DNA from: Kiritimatiellia bacterium
GTDB taxonomy: Bacteria > Verrucomicrobiota > Kiritimatiellia > RFP12 > UBA1067
Assembly: GCA_017405115.1 (NCBI GenBank)
Contig: JAFRBA010000158.1
Location: 1 to 32,776, forward strand
Length of the DNA stretch: 32,776 nucleotides
Direction of reading: 5' to 3'
The position numbers and the translations under genes were made by a program. Under the pieces are notes generated by a model, which had not been told where the DNA came from, searched no databases, and saw nothing but the letters and a program-made list of their open reading frames with translations. Shown in pieces: positions 9,280 through 18,273 of this stretch; position 1 is the first letter of the stretch, and every line of letters begins with the position of its first letter.

Positions 9280-9786
9280 TCAGCCGACCTTCTCGCAGTC
9301 GGACGGCGAGATGGTGACGGCCACCGCCTGTCCGAGGATGTCGACGTTCAGGACGACCGACGTTCCGCCGGTGTCGCGCCGGATGTAGCCCTCCACTCCG
9401 TAGAACGGGCCCTGCGTGACGCGTACGAGGTCGCCCTCCTTGAAGATCGGCACGCGACGCACCTCCGTCGCCCTGCGCCCGGCGTGCACAACCTGCCGCA
9501 GCTGGTGGATGAGCATACGCTCGTTCTGAACCTGGATCACGCGGACTATCAGGTTCGTCTTCAGCATGGCGACGCGGGATGCCGAGTCGAGGCGGGCGAA
9601 GACATAGCCCGGGAACACCGGCACCTCGGTGCGCACCTTGCGCCTCTGCACGCGGCGCACCTTTGTCCAGAGCGGGAGATAGTGCCAGAGCCGGTCGTGC
9701 GAGAGGAAGAGCACCATCTTCTTCTCGGTGCGCGGCTTCACGTGCAGCACGCACCACCGGCTGCGGTCTGGAGTCTCCTCCTCCAC
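9280..9786 (-). CDS. NusG-family transcription elongation/antitermination factor
   Basis: 168 residues from a GTG; no better in-frame start is seen and the NGN fold begins soon after (WCVLHVKPRTEKK). The NGN domain (about 11-110) binds the RNA polymerase clamp in this family and contains the hallmark PVFPGYVFARLD. The C-terminal KOW domain is clear (FKEGDLVRVTQGPFYGVEGY, about 115-134). The divergent NGN sequence looks more like specialised paralogues (RfaH/UpxY/LoaP type) than housekeeping NusG, and the neighbours are not secE or rplK, the usual context of nusG. It starts 15 bases after the stop of the 652-residue gene and probably shares its leaderless promoter. Unusually for a specialised NusG, no long polysaccharide operon follows. 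Whether it is the only NusG of the genome cannot be judged here. Confidence 0.85.
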   Translation of the reverse strand: MEEETPDRSRWCVLHVKPRTEKKMVLFLSHDRLWHYLPLWTKVRRVQRRKVRTEVPVFPGYVFARLDSASRVAMLKTNLIVRVIQVQNERMLIHQLRQVVHAGRRATEVRRVPIFKEGDLVRVTQGPFYGVEGYIRRDTGGTSVVLNVDILGQAVAVTISPSDCEKVG

Positions 9787-9801
9787 TGCGGGACGCCGCG
9801 G

Positions 9802-11760
9802 CTAGGCGGCGGATATCGCCTCCCTGAGGCGCTTGGCGAGACGGTCGGGCTCGCAGGCGTCGAGATGCCGAAGCGTGCACGCCCAGCGGTATGCGCCGGA
9901 GCCGTTGGTGTCGTACGGGCGGTCCGCGAAAAGTCCGTCGAACGCCTTTTTGCGCCTGCGGTACGCGGCCTGCGCCTCCTGGACGCGCCGCCTGAAGCCG
10001 GCGACGTAGGCGTCAGCAAACGCGTCGAAGTCGGAGACGAACCCGCGGCGGCGGACGGCCGCGGCGGCGTAGCCGTCCACCCGGTCGGCGAAGTCGCTCT
10101 CGTACTCCGTGAAGCTGCCCGCGTGGTCCGTGACCAGTATCTCCGCGGGAAGCCCGTCGTCGCCGAGGCGCACCATCTCGTAGTACTGGTCGAACAGCAG
10201 TTCGCGGGTGGAGGAGCTGCGGCGCCCTACGACCATGTCGAGCGCGGCGGCCTCGCCCATCAGCTCGGCGAACCGCAGGGCAAAGGCCGGGTTGCGGAAC
10301 TTCGCCGGCGGAACCTTGTCCGAGGCGATGCCGGGCACGTATGCGCGGATGAAGTACGCGGTGCGCACCGCGACGCCGTTGTAGCCGTTGTTTCCCCGGT
10401 ACTTCTCGGTGAAGTGCCCGTAGCCGAGGCGATGCGGCAGGTTCATCCCGAGCTGGCGGCACATCAGCCTGCGGTCGAGGATGTAGTCGGAGTACTCGTC
10501 CGTCTCGATGATCGACTGCAGCAGGTCCTTGCCCTCGTCGAGCCGCTCCGCCACGCCCCACTTCTGGAGGCGGATCATCATCACCTTCGGCTCGGCCGCG
10601 CCGGTCTCCCGGTACTGCATGATGTAGACGTTGCCCCGGCGGCTGCCCGCCACCGGATGGCGCGCGAGCGAACGGACGATGCGCCCGATGTTGATGTAGT
10701 CGAGGCGGCCGAACAGGCGCGTCGTGTTGAAGAGGAAGCTCTTGACGCGGTTGTCGCACATCGACAGGAGCTCCGGGTCCTGCGTGCGCGCCGCCTCGTC
10801 GTAGACCGCGTCGAATATCACCTCGCCGTCGTCGATCCGCGCGCCGGGGAGCCACTCGATCTGGCGGTAGAACTCCGGCGCGATGCCGGCGACCAGCTCC
10901 TGCTCCTCCGCGGCAGTCTCGTTCGGCCCGCGCGTCAGCGCGTGGCACATCGTGTTGCGCCACTCGAAGTTCTCGACCGTCTCCTCGCGCAGGCCGGCCG
11001 GCTGCGACATGCGCCAGTCGAGCGACAGGCGGCGGCAGAACTCCTTGAGCTCGTCGTCGCCCAGCGATTCGGTCTTAAGCGTCTTGAACGCCGTCCTGAT
11101 CTCGATGGGCGTCGTGGACGGGAACAGGTCCACCTCGGGGTGGCCGGCGCGGTTGCGCTTGTTGAGCCCTCGCACGACCTCCGAGATCTGGCGGCGAAAC
11201 GCGTCCGGCGGCAGCTGCGCTATCTCCTCGTAGGTGCCGGCCGTGATGTACCTGGTGCCCGTGAGGTGGTTGTAGTAGTAGATCGGACGCTCCCCGACGG
11301 GGACGCGCGAGTTGAGGATCAGCTCGGCCATGTCCTCCTGGGATATGGGCTGGCGCGCCATGCGCCAGTTCTCGCCGCGCTCGCGAAGGGCCGCGCGCAC
11401 CTTCGCGGAATTCGTGTTCAGGAAGCGTATGACCCGCTTCGAGACGATCTGCTGGAGCGCCTCGTCGGCGCGGAGCGCAAGGTCCATCCTGTCCGGGTTG
11501 GGCCGGATGAGCACCAGGTCGTCGGTGAAGATGAGGTCCACCGACTCGGCTATCTCGGCCTCCTCCTCCGCCATCGTAAGCTCGGGCTTGCCCTCTGCCG
11601 CGCGGTCCGCGTTGATCGCCTCTATCCACATCAGGCGCTGCATGGCGTGCACGCCCTTCTTGGTCACAAGTCCGGGCGTCCGGAAGAACAATGTGCCTAT
11701 GCGGCTCAAGAGCCGCCCCTCCGCGTCTCGCGCGAATATCGAATCTCCTATAACTCTCAT
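9802..11760 (-). CDS. Unrecognised 652-residue cytoplasmic protein; possible remote kinase-like C-terminal half
   Basis: I do not recognise this protein. It has no signal peptide or membrane segment, is rich in Arg, Glu and Leu, and appears to have an N-terminal half (1-300) and a C-terminal half (350-652). The C-terminal half has the ordering of a kinase-like fold: a beta strand with Lys (VMMIRLQKW), a helix with several acidic residues (EGKDLLQSIIETDEY), then AALDMVVGRRSSSTRELLFD where HipA/PI4K-type kinases have a catalytic loop, and ILVTDHAGSF where they have the metal-binding Asp motif. The canonical catalytic Asp-Arg-His and Asn are not evident, so this is a weak inference and it could be a pseudo-kinase or unrelated. 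It has its own promoter seven bases before the ATG, sits between rpsG and the NusG-family gene, and probably forms a two-gene operon with the latter. It occupies the place where fusA commonly follows rpsG. Confidence 0.7.
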   Translation of the reverse strand: MRVIGDSIFARDAEGRLLSRIGTLFFRTPGLVTKKGVHAMQRLMWIEAINADRAAEGKPELTMAEEEAEIAESVDLIFTDDLVLIRPNPDRMDLALRADEALQQIVSKRVIRFLNTNSAKVRAALRERGENWRMARQPISQEDMAELILNSRVPVGERPIYYYNHLTGTRYITAGTYEEIAQLPPDAFRRQISEVVRGLNKRNRAGHPEVDLFPSTTPIEIRTAFKTLKTESLGDDELKEFCRRLSLDWRMSQPAGLREETVENFEWRNTMCHALTRGPNETAAEEQELVAGIAPEFYRQIEWLPGARIDDGEVIFDAVYDEAARTQDPELLSMCDNRVKSFLFNTTRLFGRLDYINIGRIVRSLARHPVAGSRRGNVYIMQYRETGAAEPKVMMIRLQKWGVAERLDEGKDLLQSIIETDEYSDYILDRRLMCRQLGMNLPHRLGYGHFTEKYRGNNGYNGVAVRTAYFIRAYVPGIASDKVPPAKFRNPAFALRFAELMGEAAALDMVVGRRSSSTRELLFDQYYEMVRLGDDGLPAEILVTDHAGSFTEYESDFADRVDGYAAAAVRRRGFVSDFDAFADAYVAGFRRRVQEAQAAYRRRKKAFDGLFADRPYDTNGSGAYRWACTLRHLDACEPDRLAKRLREAISAA

Positions 11761-11767
11761 GGCGTGT

Positions 11768-11773
11768 ATTATA
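11768..11773 (-). promoter_or_regulatory. Extended -10 promoter, predicted leaderless start of the 652-residue gene
   Basis: The minus strand reads ATATGGTATAATAC, perfect TATAAT with TGG in front. Seven bases lie between the box and the ATG at 11760, which places transcription initiation on the start codon itself. No Shine-Dalgarno is present. Confidence 0.62.
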
Positions 11774-11805
11774 CCATATTGGCCCGGGCCCGAATAAACG
11801 CAGAA

Positions 11806-11830
11806 GGCGCCGCGGATTGTCCGCGGCGCC
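11806..11830 (-). terminator. Probable intrinsic terminator after rpsG
   Basis: A perfect 11-bp GC-rich inverted repeat (GGCGCCGCGGA / TCCGCGGCGCC, 3-base loop) lies 29 bases after the rpsG stop. On the transcribed strand it is followed by TTCTGCGTTTATTC, a weak, interrupted U-tract. It separates the rpsL-rpsG unit from the next promoter. Confidence 0.65.
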
Positions 11831-11859
11831 CTTCACTTGCTGGAAAGACAACGGCCCTC

Positions 11860-12369
11860 TTACCAGGCGTAGTGCGCGAACGCCTTGTTGGCCTGGGCCA
11901 TCTTGTGCACGTCGTCGCGCTTCTTGATCACGTTTCCGTGGCCCTGGAAAGCGTCGACGAGCTCCGCCGCGACCGCCGCGGGCATGCCCTGGCCGTGGCG
12001 CGCGGACGCGAACTGGGTTGTCCAGCGCAGCGCGAGCGAGAGCTGGCGCTTCGGGTTGATCGGCACCGGCACCGGATAAGTCGTGCCGCCGACGCGCCGC
12101 GTCTTCACCTCGACCTGCGGCTTCATCGCGTCTATCGCGGCGGATATGACCTCGAGCGGGTCCTCAAACGTCTTCTCGTCCTTGACGAACTTGGACGGGT
12201 CTTCCTTCATCATCGCGGCGACCTTGTCGATCGCGCCGTAGACGATGCGCTCGGCGACGGTCTTCTTGCCGTCCTTCATGACGACGCGGATCATGTGCGC
12301 GACAAGCTCCGAGTTGTACTTCGGATCGAGCGTGACGCGCTTCTCAATCTTCGTGGCTCTGCGGCTCAT
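11860..12369 (-). CDS. rpsG: 30S ribosomal protein S7
   Basis: 169 residues; S7 binds the 3' major domain of 16S rRNA and nucleates assembly of the small-subunit head. The core is well conserved: MSRR start, VAERIVYGAID, DPLEV, RRVGGTTYPVPV, RWTTQFA and the C-terminal KMAQANKAFAHYAW. The protein is about 13 residues longer than the usual 156, because of an insertion near residues 53-69 (MKEDPSKFVKDEKTFEDP) between the helix after VYGAID and the conserved DPLEV. It begins three bases after the rpsL stop, with the purine-rich end of rpsL serving as ribosome-binding region. The normal downstream partners fusA and tuf are not present; a terminator hairpin follows. Confidence 0.97.
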   Translation of the reverse strand: MSRRATKIEKRVTLDPKYNSELVAHMIRVVMKDGKKTVAERIVYGAIDKVAAMMKEDPSKFVKDEKTFEDPLEVISAAIDAMKPQVEVKTRRVGGTTYPVPVPINPKRQLSLALRWTTQFASARHGQGMPAAVAAELVDAFQGHGNVIKKRDDVHKMAQANKAFAHYAW

Positions 12370-12372
12370 GAC

Positions 12373-12756
12373 TTACTTCTCTTCCTTCTTCTGGCGCTTC
12401 ATGCCGTACTTCGAACGGCTACGGTTGCGGCCCGCGACGCCGAGGGAGTCGAGCTTGCCGCGGACGATGTGGTAGCGCACGCCAGGAAGGTCCTTCACAC
12501 GACCGCCGCGCACCAGCACCACGCTGTGCTCCTGCAGGTTGTGGCCTTCGCCAGGGATGTAGGCCGTGACCTCGTAGCCCGACGTGAGGCGCACACGGGC
12601 AACCTTGCGCAGGGCGGAGTTCGGCTTCTTGGGGGTCATCGTCTTGACGACGAGACAGACGCCGCGGCGCTGGGGACACATCTTCAGCGCGGGCGACTTC
12701 GAACGCTTCGCAAGCGGGCTGCGCCCCTTGCGGATCAGCTGATTGATAGTCGGCAT
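12373..12756 (-). CDS. rpsL: 30S ribosomal protein S12
   Basis: 127 residues; S12 lies at the decoding centre and affects translational accuracy. Conserved blocks are [51 protein letters not shown] and [12 protein letters not shown]. The two lysines where substitutions give streptomycin resistance in other bacteria (in TPKKPNS and RVKDLPG) are both the wild-type residue. The ATG is preceded by AAGGATAAC as Shine-Dalgarno, and an extended -10 box gives a leader of about 30 bases. It is the first gene of a short rpsL-rpsG unit. Confidence 0.98.
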   Translation of the reverse strand: MPTINQLIRKGRSPLAKRSKSPALKMCPQRRGVCLVVKTMTPKKPNSALRKVARVRLTSGYEVTAYIPGEGHNLQEHSVVLVRGGRVKDLPGVRYHIVRGKLDSLGVAGRNRSRSKYGMKRQKKEEK

Positions 12757-12793
12757 TTAGTAGTTATCCTTATCTTTCACAACAAGTTCGTGA

Positions 12794-12799
12794 ATTATA
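12794..12799 (-). promoter_or_regulatory. Promoter of rpsL-rpsG
   Basis: The minus strand reads AGTGGTATAATTC, TATAAT with TGG in front. This is the only promoter of the set with a fair -35: TTGTCA, 18 bases upstream. The box ends 37 bases before the rpsL ATG. Confidence 0.68.
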
Positions 12800-12854
12800 C
12801 CACTATTGCCCCGCTCCTGACAAGGGGGTATTTTGAAAAAATTTGCCAAGCGCG

Positions 12855-15800
12855 TCACTTGTATTCCTTGAGAACGTCCACCACGCACGGAATGCCGTCC
12901 GGGAGCTCTGCGGCGAACTCAAAGTCGGTCGTGCCGTCCAGAACCGGCAGCGGCTCCGCAAGCGAGCCTTCCTTCACCGTGGCGCCGTCCCTGAGCCTCT
13001 CGACGCGCCATGCGCGGCCGTCGCGGCAGAGGAGGCGCTCGCCGGCCTTGATCTCGGCGTCAAAGACGCACTCGGTCTTGCTGAACCCGAAGAAGCGCCT
13101 GAAGGTGAAGGTCGGCCTGGTCGCCGGCCCGTAGACATCCAGCGACATGGCGGCCTTCTCGCCGGGGCGCACAGGTATCGCCTTTGGCGGAAGGAGCCCC
13201 TTCGCGGGGGCATACTCGAACGGCATCATCCCCTCGTAGCGCATCGTGCCCCGCATCTCCGGCGTAAGCTCGTCGACGAACGCGGGGAGCGTGCGGCCGA
13301 ACGCAAACGCCGTAACCTCCGCACGGCCGCGCTCTCCGCCGTCGAAAGAGAAGTCGTTCCGTCCGGCCTTGATCGCGGGCGCCCCCCCTCCGGGCACGCG
13401 CTCGATGGCGTCGCCCATCGCCGAATAATGGGTCCAGAAGCCCTCGTCCAGTTCGGCGTACTCACCGGACTTCAACGCGAACGGCACCTTGAAAGTCTCG
13501 CCGTTGACTGCGACCACGGCGTTCTCCATCCTGTTCGACGCCATGGCAAGCGCCCTTACCTCCCCGATCTCCACGGCGGCGCTCCCTCCCTTCTGTATGT
13601 CGTTTAGGTATGCCGTAAACGCGCCGAGGTGGCGCGGGTTGACCATGCTGCGGTATATGTTCGCATATCCGCCGTACGGCCATGTGTATTCGCAAAAGTG
13701 CTCCGCGTCGCGCTCGCGCAGCAGCACGGTTATGTAGCGCCAGCCCGTGAAGTCAAGCCGTACAAGGTGGTCGGACAGCCCACCCGTGTACGCACCCGGG
13801 GTCGAGAACTGGAGGTTGAGGAGCGCACCCGAGCCGTCGCCTTTGACCCACATCCCGAACGCGATCCTGTCCTCGCCCAGGTCGGCGCCGCTGAAGCCGA
13901 ACGTCTTCTTCGCCATCGCCCACGCGCCGCGCCGCGCCGCCCCGCGGTTTGAGGCGGACAGGCGGAATGCCTTGCCCTTCTCCCCGCCCACCTCTGGCGC
14001 AAGGGCGACGTCCACGCCCGCCGCCGAACCAGACGTCATCGACTTGAAGTCGTCTGCGGCCAGAAGCACCGTGCCGTCGCTTTCGTCGCCCGCCGCATAG
14101 AGCGCCTCCACGCGCAGGGCGGCCGGGCCGGACGTGGCGCTCTCGGCAGACCACGACCTGAGCCACGGAGAGCCCGCGCGGTGGACGAACGTCTCGACCT
14201 CGGCAAGCCTCCACTCTCCGTCGTCGCCCTGCCTGAGCCTGGCCTCTGCACGCGGCTTCGCGAGATATGCCTGCACTTCCGGCCGGAAGGCCCGGGCGAG
14301 GCGCGGCCACTCGTACCATCCCAGGACGGTCAGCTGCCGCCTCACCCCCGTCACGCCCTGGCGCGGCGACACGCCCTGCACGGACATCGCCGCGTCGTGG
14401 CCGGCGTTCTTGCCTGCGAAATACTCCATCTCGTCCAGCATGTGCCCGCGCGCGCGGCACGTCGGTGCGCGGCATCCACCAGCCCATCTGAGGCTCGAGG
14501 AAATTCGCCATGCGCCCGTTGTCGATCGCCCACGTGATGTGCCAGTCGTGGAATCTCTTCACGCCGTATACGCCGTGGTCGACGGTCGCCATGCGAGTCT
14601 GGAACCACCAGTTGTTCGCCCCCTCGCAGCTTGCCTCAATGGACGGCGAATGGCCGTTGTTGGACTTGAGCTTCGAGAATATCATGTGGCGCATGGAGTC
14701 GATCCCGTAGCGCGTGCCCATCCCCTCGGAGCCGTCGAAGTAGAACTCGTCGAGGTTGCACTCGTTGTAGACCTCGGCAAGACGGGATGCGAGTTCGTCG
14801 GCGAGCCGCGAGCTGGGCTTCGGATAGAACGCGATGTAGCGCTGGTGGAGGTAGTCCGCCTTCGTGCCGGCCGGATAAGTTCCGCCGCGCTTCGTGCCGA
14901 ACGCGCCGCGCTTCAAGCCCGTGAAGGCGTACGGAGGCTTGTCGCCGCGGATGCCCGAATACTGGATCAGCTCTCCGCCGATCCTGAAGACGTTGCCGTT
15001 CGAGGAGTACGTGAAGACCGTCACGTGCTTGGCGATCGGCTTCTCCTCCACAACCATCTCAGAGGCGCCGTCCTCCAGCGGAGCGGCGAGGGTGTACGTC
15101 GCGTCCGCCACGAGGTCCTCGCTGCAGACGGGCGTTATCCACGGGTCGCTTGGGTTTATGCACGCCGTTAGCGTGTGCATCCCCGCATGGAGCCCGGCGG
15201 CGTGGATCTTCTTTGCGCAGGCCTTCATCTCGTCCAGCCCGCCTGGGAACGCAGTCTTGCTCACCGGACAGTGTCCAAGGCAGCTCGTCCAGCTGGAGTT
15301 TATGTGGAGGTTGGAGAATCCCGACCGCTTGACGAAGTCTATCCAGGCGTCGATGTCGCCGTTCCGAACGGACGTGAACACGTAGCTCCAGCGCGCCACC
15401 TCGCTGTCCATCGACCATGCCCCGCCGGAGTCGCTGCGCGGAACGCCGGCTGCGATTGTCATGGCCTTTAGCTGATCGCGGAACCCGGATCGGGGACCCG
15501 CCGCCAGCGCGGCGGACCTACCCTTCGGCGAGAACGGGGCCTTGACGACGACGCGCAGCACGCCGCTCCCACTTGGACTTCCCATGATGTCGCAGGACCT
15601 CACGCACACCGCGCTCTTCTCGTCGCTCCAGGCGTTTGCAAAAGATCCAATCCATTTTGCGCACACGGGCCGCAGCCGGCAGAACTCAAACGAGCCGACG
15701 TCGCGGAGGCTGCAGTCTTCAACCGAGAAAATCCATCCGCCGCTGAACGGCCTCGCGGAGACAACGACTTCGCCGGCCTTACCGAAGAGAAGCGCGAAGC

Positions 15801-16773
15801 GCCCCTCGCCGCGCTTCTCGGCGCGGCGCACCGACAGGCGACGGCCTCCGGCGAGAACGGCCTCGGCGAACGGAACGGCGTTTGTGACCAGCTCACGTCC
15901 CGTGGACTTCTCCCTCAGCGACGACACCCGCCCGAAGACGTCCATGACCAGCGAAGCCACGTCGCATTCCAACGTCGCCAGGGGCGCACCGCCCTGGTCG
16001 AGGAGAACAGTCTTCCGCACGCCTCCAGTGCCGTCGTCCTGGTAGCCTTCGATTTCGTCGTATCGCGAGTCGCCGGCGAGGTCGGCGATGTCGGACTCGG
16101 CGAGCGCGCGGCGCCACACTCGGAAGTCGTCGATGAATCCGCCAAACGAGTCGGACTCACAACCACCCAGCTGAATCGTTCCGCCGACCGCCAGCGGATG
16201 GTCCCATTTTCCGCTGGACACCGCCTTGCCGTTGGCGTACACAGTCACGTCGGGACGGCGGAAGACGAAGGCGACGGAGCTCCACTTTCCCTGCGGAATG
16301 CTTTTGAACGCCTGGTACTGCGCCTCCGGGCCGTTTGCGCCAGCACGGAGCCTCAGCGCGAGCGACTTCGACTTGCCGCCGCTCGAGAAGAACATCAAGC
16401 CGCCCTTTGCCCCCCAGTCCTGGGACGTCAGAAGGTTCTGGTACATGCCGAAGCCGGCGTCGGTCTTGCGGAATCTAACGAACACCGTGCAGGCGTCCGC
16501 CCCCTCGAGGGACTGCAACCCGTCCACGTGCGCACAGGCGCCGCACCACCCCGTGGCGAGGGCTCCGCCGAACGAGCCGGAAGCCCATCTCGCGGAGGGC
16601 GACAGCATGGCCTCCAGCCCTGTCGCGGAGTCCATTGCGCACGAGCCGGCGCATTCCTCGAACGAGAAGTTCGCGACTTCCCCGGCGTTCTGCGCCGTGG
16701 CGGCTGGCGCAGGCGATGCGGCAACCACAGCCAGCAACACAAGAACCCGCTCACAAAGAGTCATATTCCCCAC
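12855..16773 (-). CDS. Secreted LamG plus glycosidase-like multidomain protein, split by a one-base frameshift
   Basis: Two overlapping frames make one protein of about 1,305 residues. The first runs from the N-terminus to about 14450; the second continues from there to the stop at 12855. The total span is 3,919 bases, one more than a multiple of three, and removing one G in the alternating CG tract at 14445-14458 joins them. The chosen start is the GTG at 16773, five bases after GGAGG; the ATG at 16764 is an alternative. A signal peptide (LVLLAVVAASPAPAATA) is followed by a LamG/concanavalin-like domain (about 40-230), a beta-rich linker, then a TIM-barrel-like region with FSNLHINSSW and NLDEFYFDGSEGM, where the Asp could be a nucleophile as in alpha-galactosidase-like clans. 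The C-terminal frame holds beta-sandwich domains. I infer an exported glycan-active enzyme; the family is not identified. The frameshift may be real decay or a sequencing error. Confidence 0.72.
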
Positions 16774-16832
16774 TGTATCCTCCTCACTCACTTTTCACGG
16801 CAGGGACAACCCCGCCGACCTTGTTGCCGTGT

Positions 16833-16838
16833 ATTATA
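16833..16838 (-). promoter_or_regulatory. Extended -10 promoter for the LamG/glycosidase-like gene
   Basis: The minus strand reads TTTTGATATAATAC, TATAAT with TGA in front. The leader is about 50 bases and contains a strong GAGGAGG ribosome-binding site. Confidence 0.58.
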
Positions 16839-16947
16839 TCAAAACAGGCTCACCCGTGAACCGGACAACCACCACGACAGAGATTCCCCCCAGATGAGGG
16901 ATCTCTGGGGCCTAGGCGCGCGGCATGCACGCCGTGGGGCAAAATGG

Positions 16948-16953
16948 TATAAT
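16948..16953 (+). promoter_or_regulatory. Extended -10 promoter for 5-formyl-THF cyclo-ligase gene
   Basis: The plus strand reads AAATGGTATAATAGG, TATAAT with TGG in front, 33 bases before the GTG at 16987. It is divergent from the promoter at 16833. The roughly 110 bases between them contain partial inverted repeats (AGAGAT and GGATCTCT) but no recognised operator or RNA element. Confidence 0.6.
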
Positions 16954-16986
16954 AGGCGCGACGGTCCTGACAAGAAAGAAACCTCC

Positions 16987-17565
16987 GTGCATTCGAAAGA
17001 CGACATACGACGCGAGATGCGGGCGCGCAGGAAGGCCCTGACGCGCGAAGAGCGCGAACGCGCCTCGGAAGCTATCTGCGGCAAGCTGGCGTCGGTCATC
17101 GAAGCGCCAGAACCATCCGGAGGGCTTGGCACCATCGCCGTATATCTCGCCTCTCCCGACGAGATCGACCTTGCGGACTTCATACGCGAAGCGCTTGGGC
17201 GCGGCGTGGCGGTCGCATCGCCGCGCTGGAACGGCGTTACATACGAGATGGCGAGGATCAGGAGCCTTTCGGAAGAACACCTTCGGCGCGGGCCGATGGG
17301 CATCCTCGAACCTGCGGAAGGAGAAATCGTAGAGCCTGGGAGAATCGGAACATGGATCATCCCGGGGCTAGCCTTCACAAGGGAAGGCGTCCGACTCGGC
17401 TACGGCGGCGGATGGTACGACCGACTACTCGCGGCGTCAAGCGCAGGCTCCATCAAGATCGGCGTCGCCCACGACTTCCAGCTCGTCGACGACATCCCGT
17501 CCGAGCCGCACGACATCCGCCTCGACCGCGTCGTCACCGACGCGCCGGCGCGCCAGGCCGGCTAG
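16987..17565 (+). CDS. 5-formyltetrahydrofolate cyclo-ligase
   Basis: 192 residues from a GTG, normal length for the family. It converts 5-formyl-THF to 5,10-methenyl-THF with ATP, returning this stalled folate to one-carbon metabolism. Landmarks are the N-terminal [16 protein letters not shown], the LASPDEIDL segment, the folate/phosphate-binding [11 protein letters not shown], and the ATP-binding glycine motif [11 protein letters not shown] followed by the end IRLDRVVTD. The frame is open upstream, but homology begins at this GTG and the promoter lies just upstream, ruling out a longer product. The Shine-Dalgarno is weak (AAGAAAG). This is the only plus-strand gene. Its TAG stop shares the palindrome CTAG with the stop of rph on the other strand. 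Confidence 0.93.
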   Translation: MHSKDDIRREMRARRKALTREERERASEAICGKLASVIEAPEPSGGLGTIAVYLASPDEIDLADFIREALGRGVAVASPRWNGVTYEMARIRSLSEEHLRRGPMGILEPAEGEIVEPGRIGTWIIPGLAFTREGVRLGYGGGWYDRLLAASSAGSIKIGVAHDFQLVDDIPSEPHDIRLDRVVTDAPARQAG

Positions 17566-18269
17566 CGGATGGACTCGAAGATCCTGCCAAGGCCGGACTT
17601 CGCGAGCTTCAGCATAGCCGCAAGGTGGCGGTCGGAGAACGGCTTGTGCTCGGCGCAGCCCTGGAGCTCCACGAACCGTCCGTCGTCCGTCATCACGACG
17701 TTGAGGTCCACTTCCGCAGCCGAATCGTGGACATAGTCGAGGTCGAGCGTGGGGATCCCGCCGCAGACGCCGACGGACACAGCGGCCACGCGGCAGACCA
17801 GCGGGTTCTCGCCTATCACCCGCTCCTTCAGGAGCTTCTTCACCGCAAGCTCCAGCGCAACCATCCCGCCGGTTATGGCCGCGCAGCGCGTTCCTCCGTC
17901 CGCCTGCAGGACGTCGCAGTCGATGGTTATCTGGCGCTCGCCGAGCTTCTCCATGTCGACAGCCGCCCTGAGGGCGCGTCCGACGAGCCTCTGTATCTCC
18001 GTGGAGCGCGCGTCTAGCTTGAGCTTCTTTATGTCCCGCTCCTTGCGCCCCCCGCCTGTCGACGACGGAAGCATCGAATACTCGGCCGTCACCCATCCCC
18101 TGCCGGTGTCGCGCAGGAAAGGCGGAACCTTGTCCTCGACGGACGCCGTACAGAGAACCCACGTATCGCCCCACTTTATGAGCACGCTGCCGGCGGCGTG
18201 CTTGGTGAAGTTGCGCTCGATGCGTATCGGCCTGAGTTGGTCGGGCCTTCTTTCTGATTTCTTCTTCAT
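17562..18269 (-). CDS. rph: Ribonuclease PH
   Basis: 235 residues, typical length. A phosphate-dependent 3'-to-5' exoribonuclease that trims tRNA 3' ends and acts as a hexameric ring. The family signature is nearly continuous: [79 protein letters not shown] and [14 protein letters not shown], with [11 protein letters not shown] near the C-terminus. The loop usually rich in Arg (RMRRE) is here [14 protein letters not shown]. It starts four bases after the pyrB stop and is the last gene of the rhaB-to-rph run; it overlaps the convergent cyclo-ligase gene by four bases. Confidence 0.97.
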   Translation of the reverse strand: MKKKSERRPDQLRPIRIERNFTKHAAGSVLIKWGDTWVLCTASVEDKVPPFLRDTGRGWVTAEYSMLPSSTGGGRKERDIKKLKLDARSTEIQRLVGRALRAAVDMEKLGERQITIDCDVLQADGGTRCAAITGGMVALELAVKKLLKERVIGENPLVCRVAAVSVGVCGGIPTLDLDYVHDSAAEVDLNVVMTDDGRFVELQGCAEHKPFSDRHLAAMLKLAKSGLGRIFESIR

Positions 18270-18273
18270 GCCG

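Noticed and set aside
9484..13134. Very long open frame on the plus strand
   Set aside because: It lies antisense to rpsL, rpsG, the 652-residue gene and the NusG-family gene. It is rich in Arg, His, Leu, Val and Gly with no domain, as expected for the shadow of GC-rich coding DNA.
16860..16945. Possible riboswitch or operator between the divergent promoters
   Set aside because: Only short overlapping partial inverted repeats are present and no known aptamer core was recognised; the stretch lies upstream of both transcription starts.
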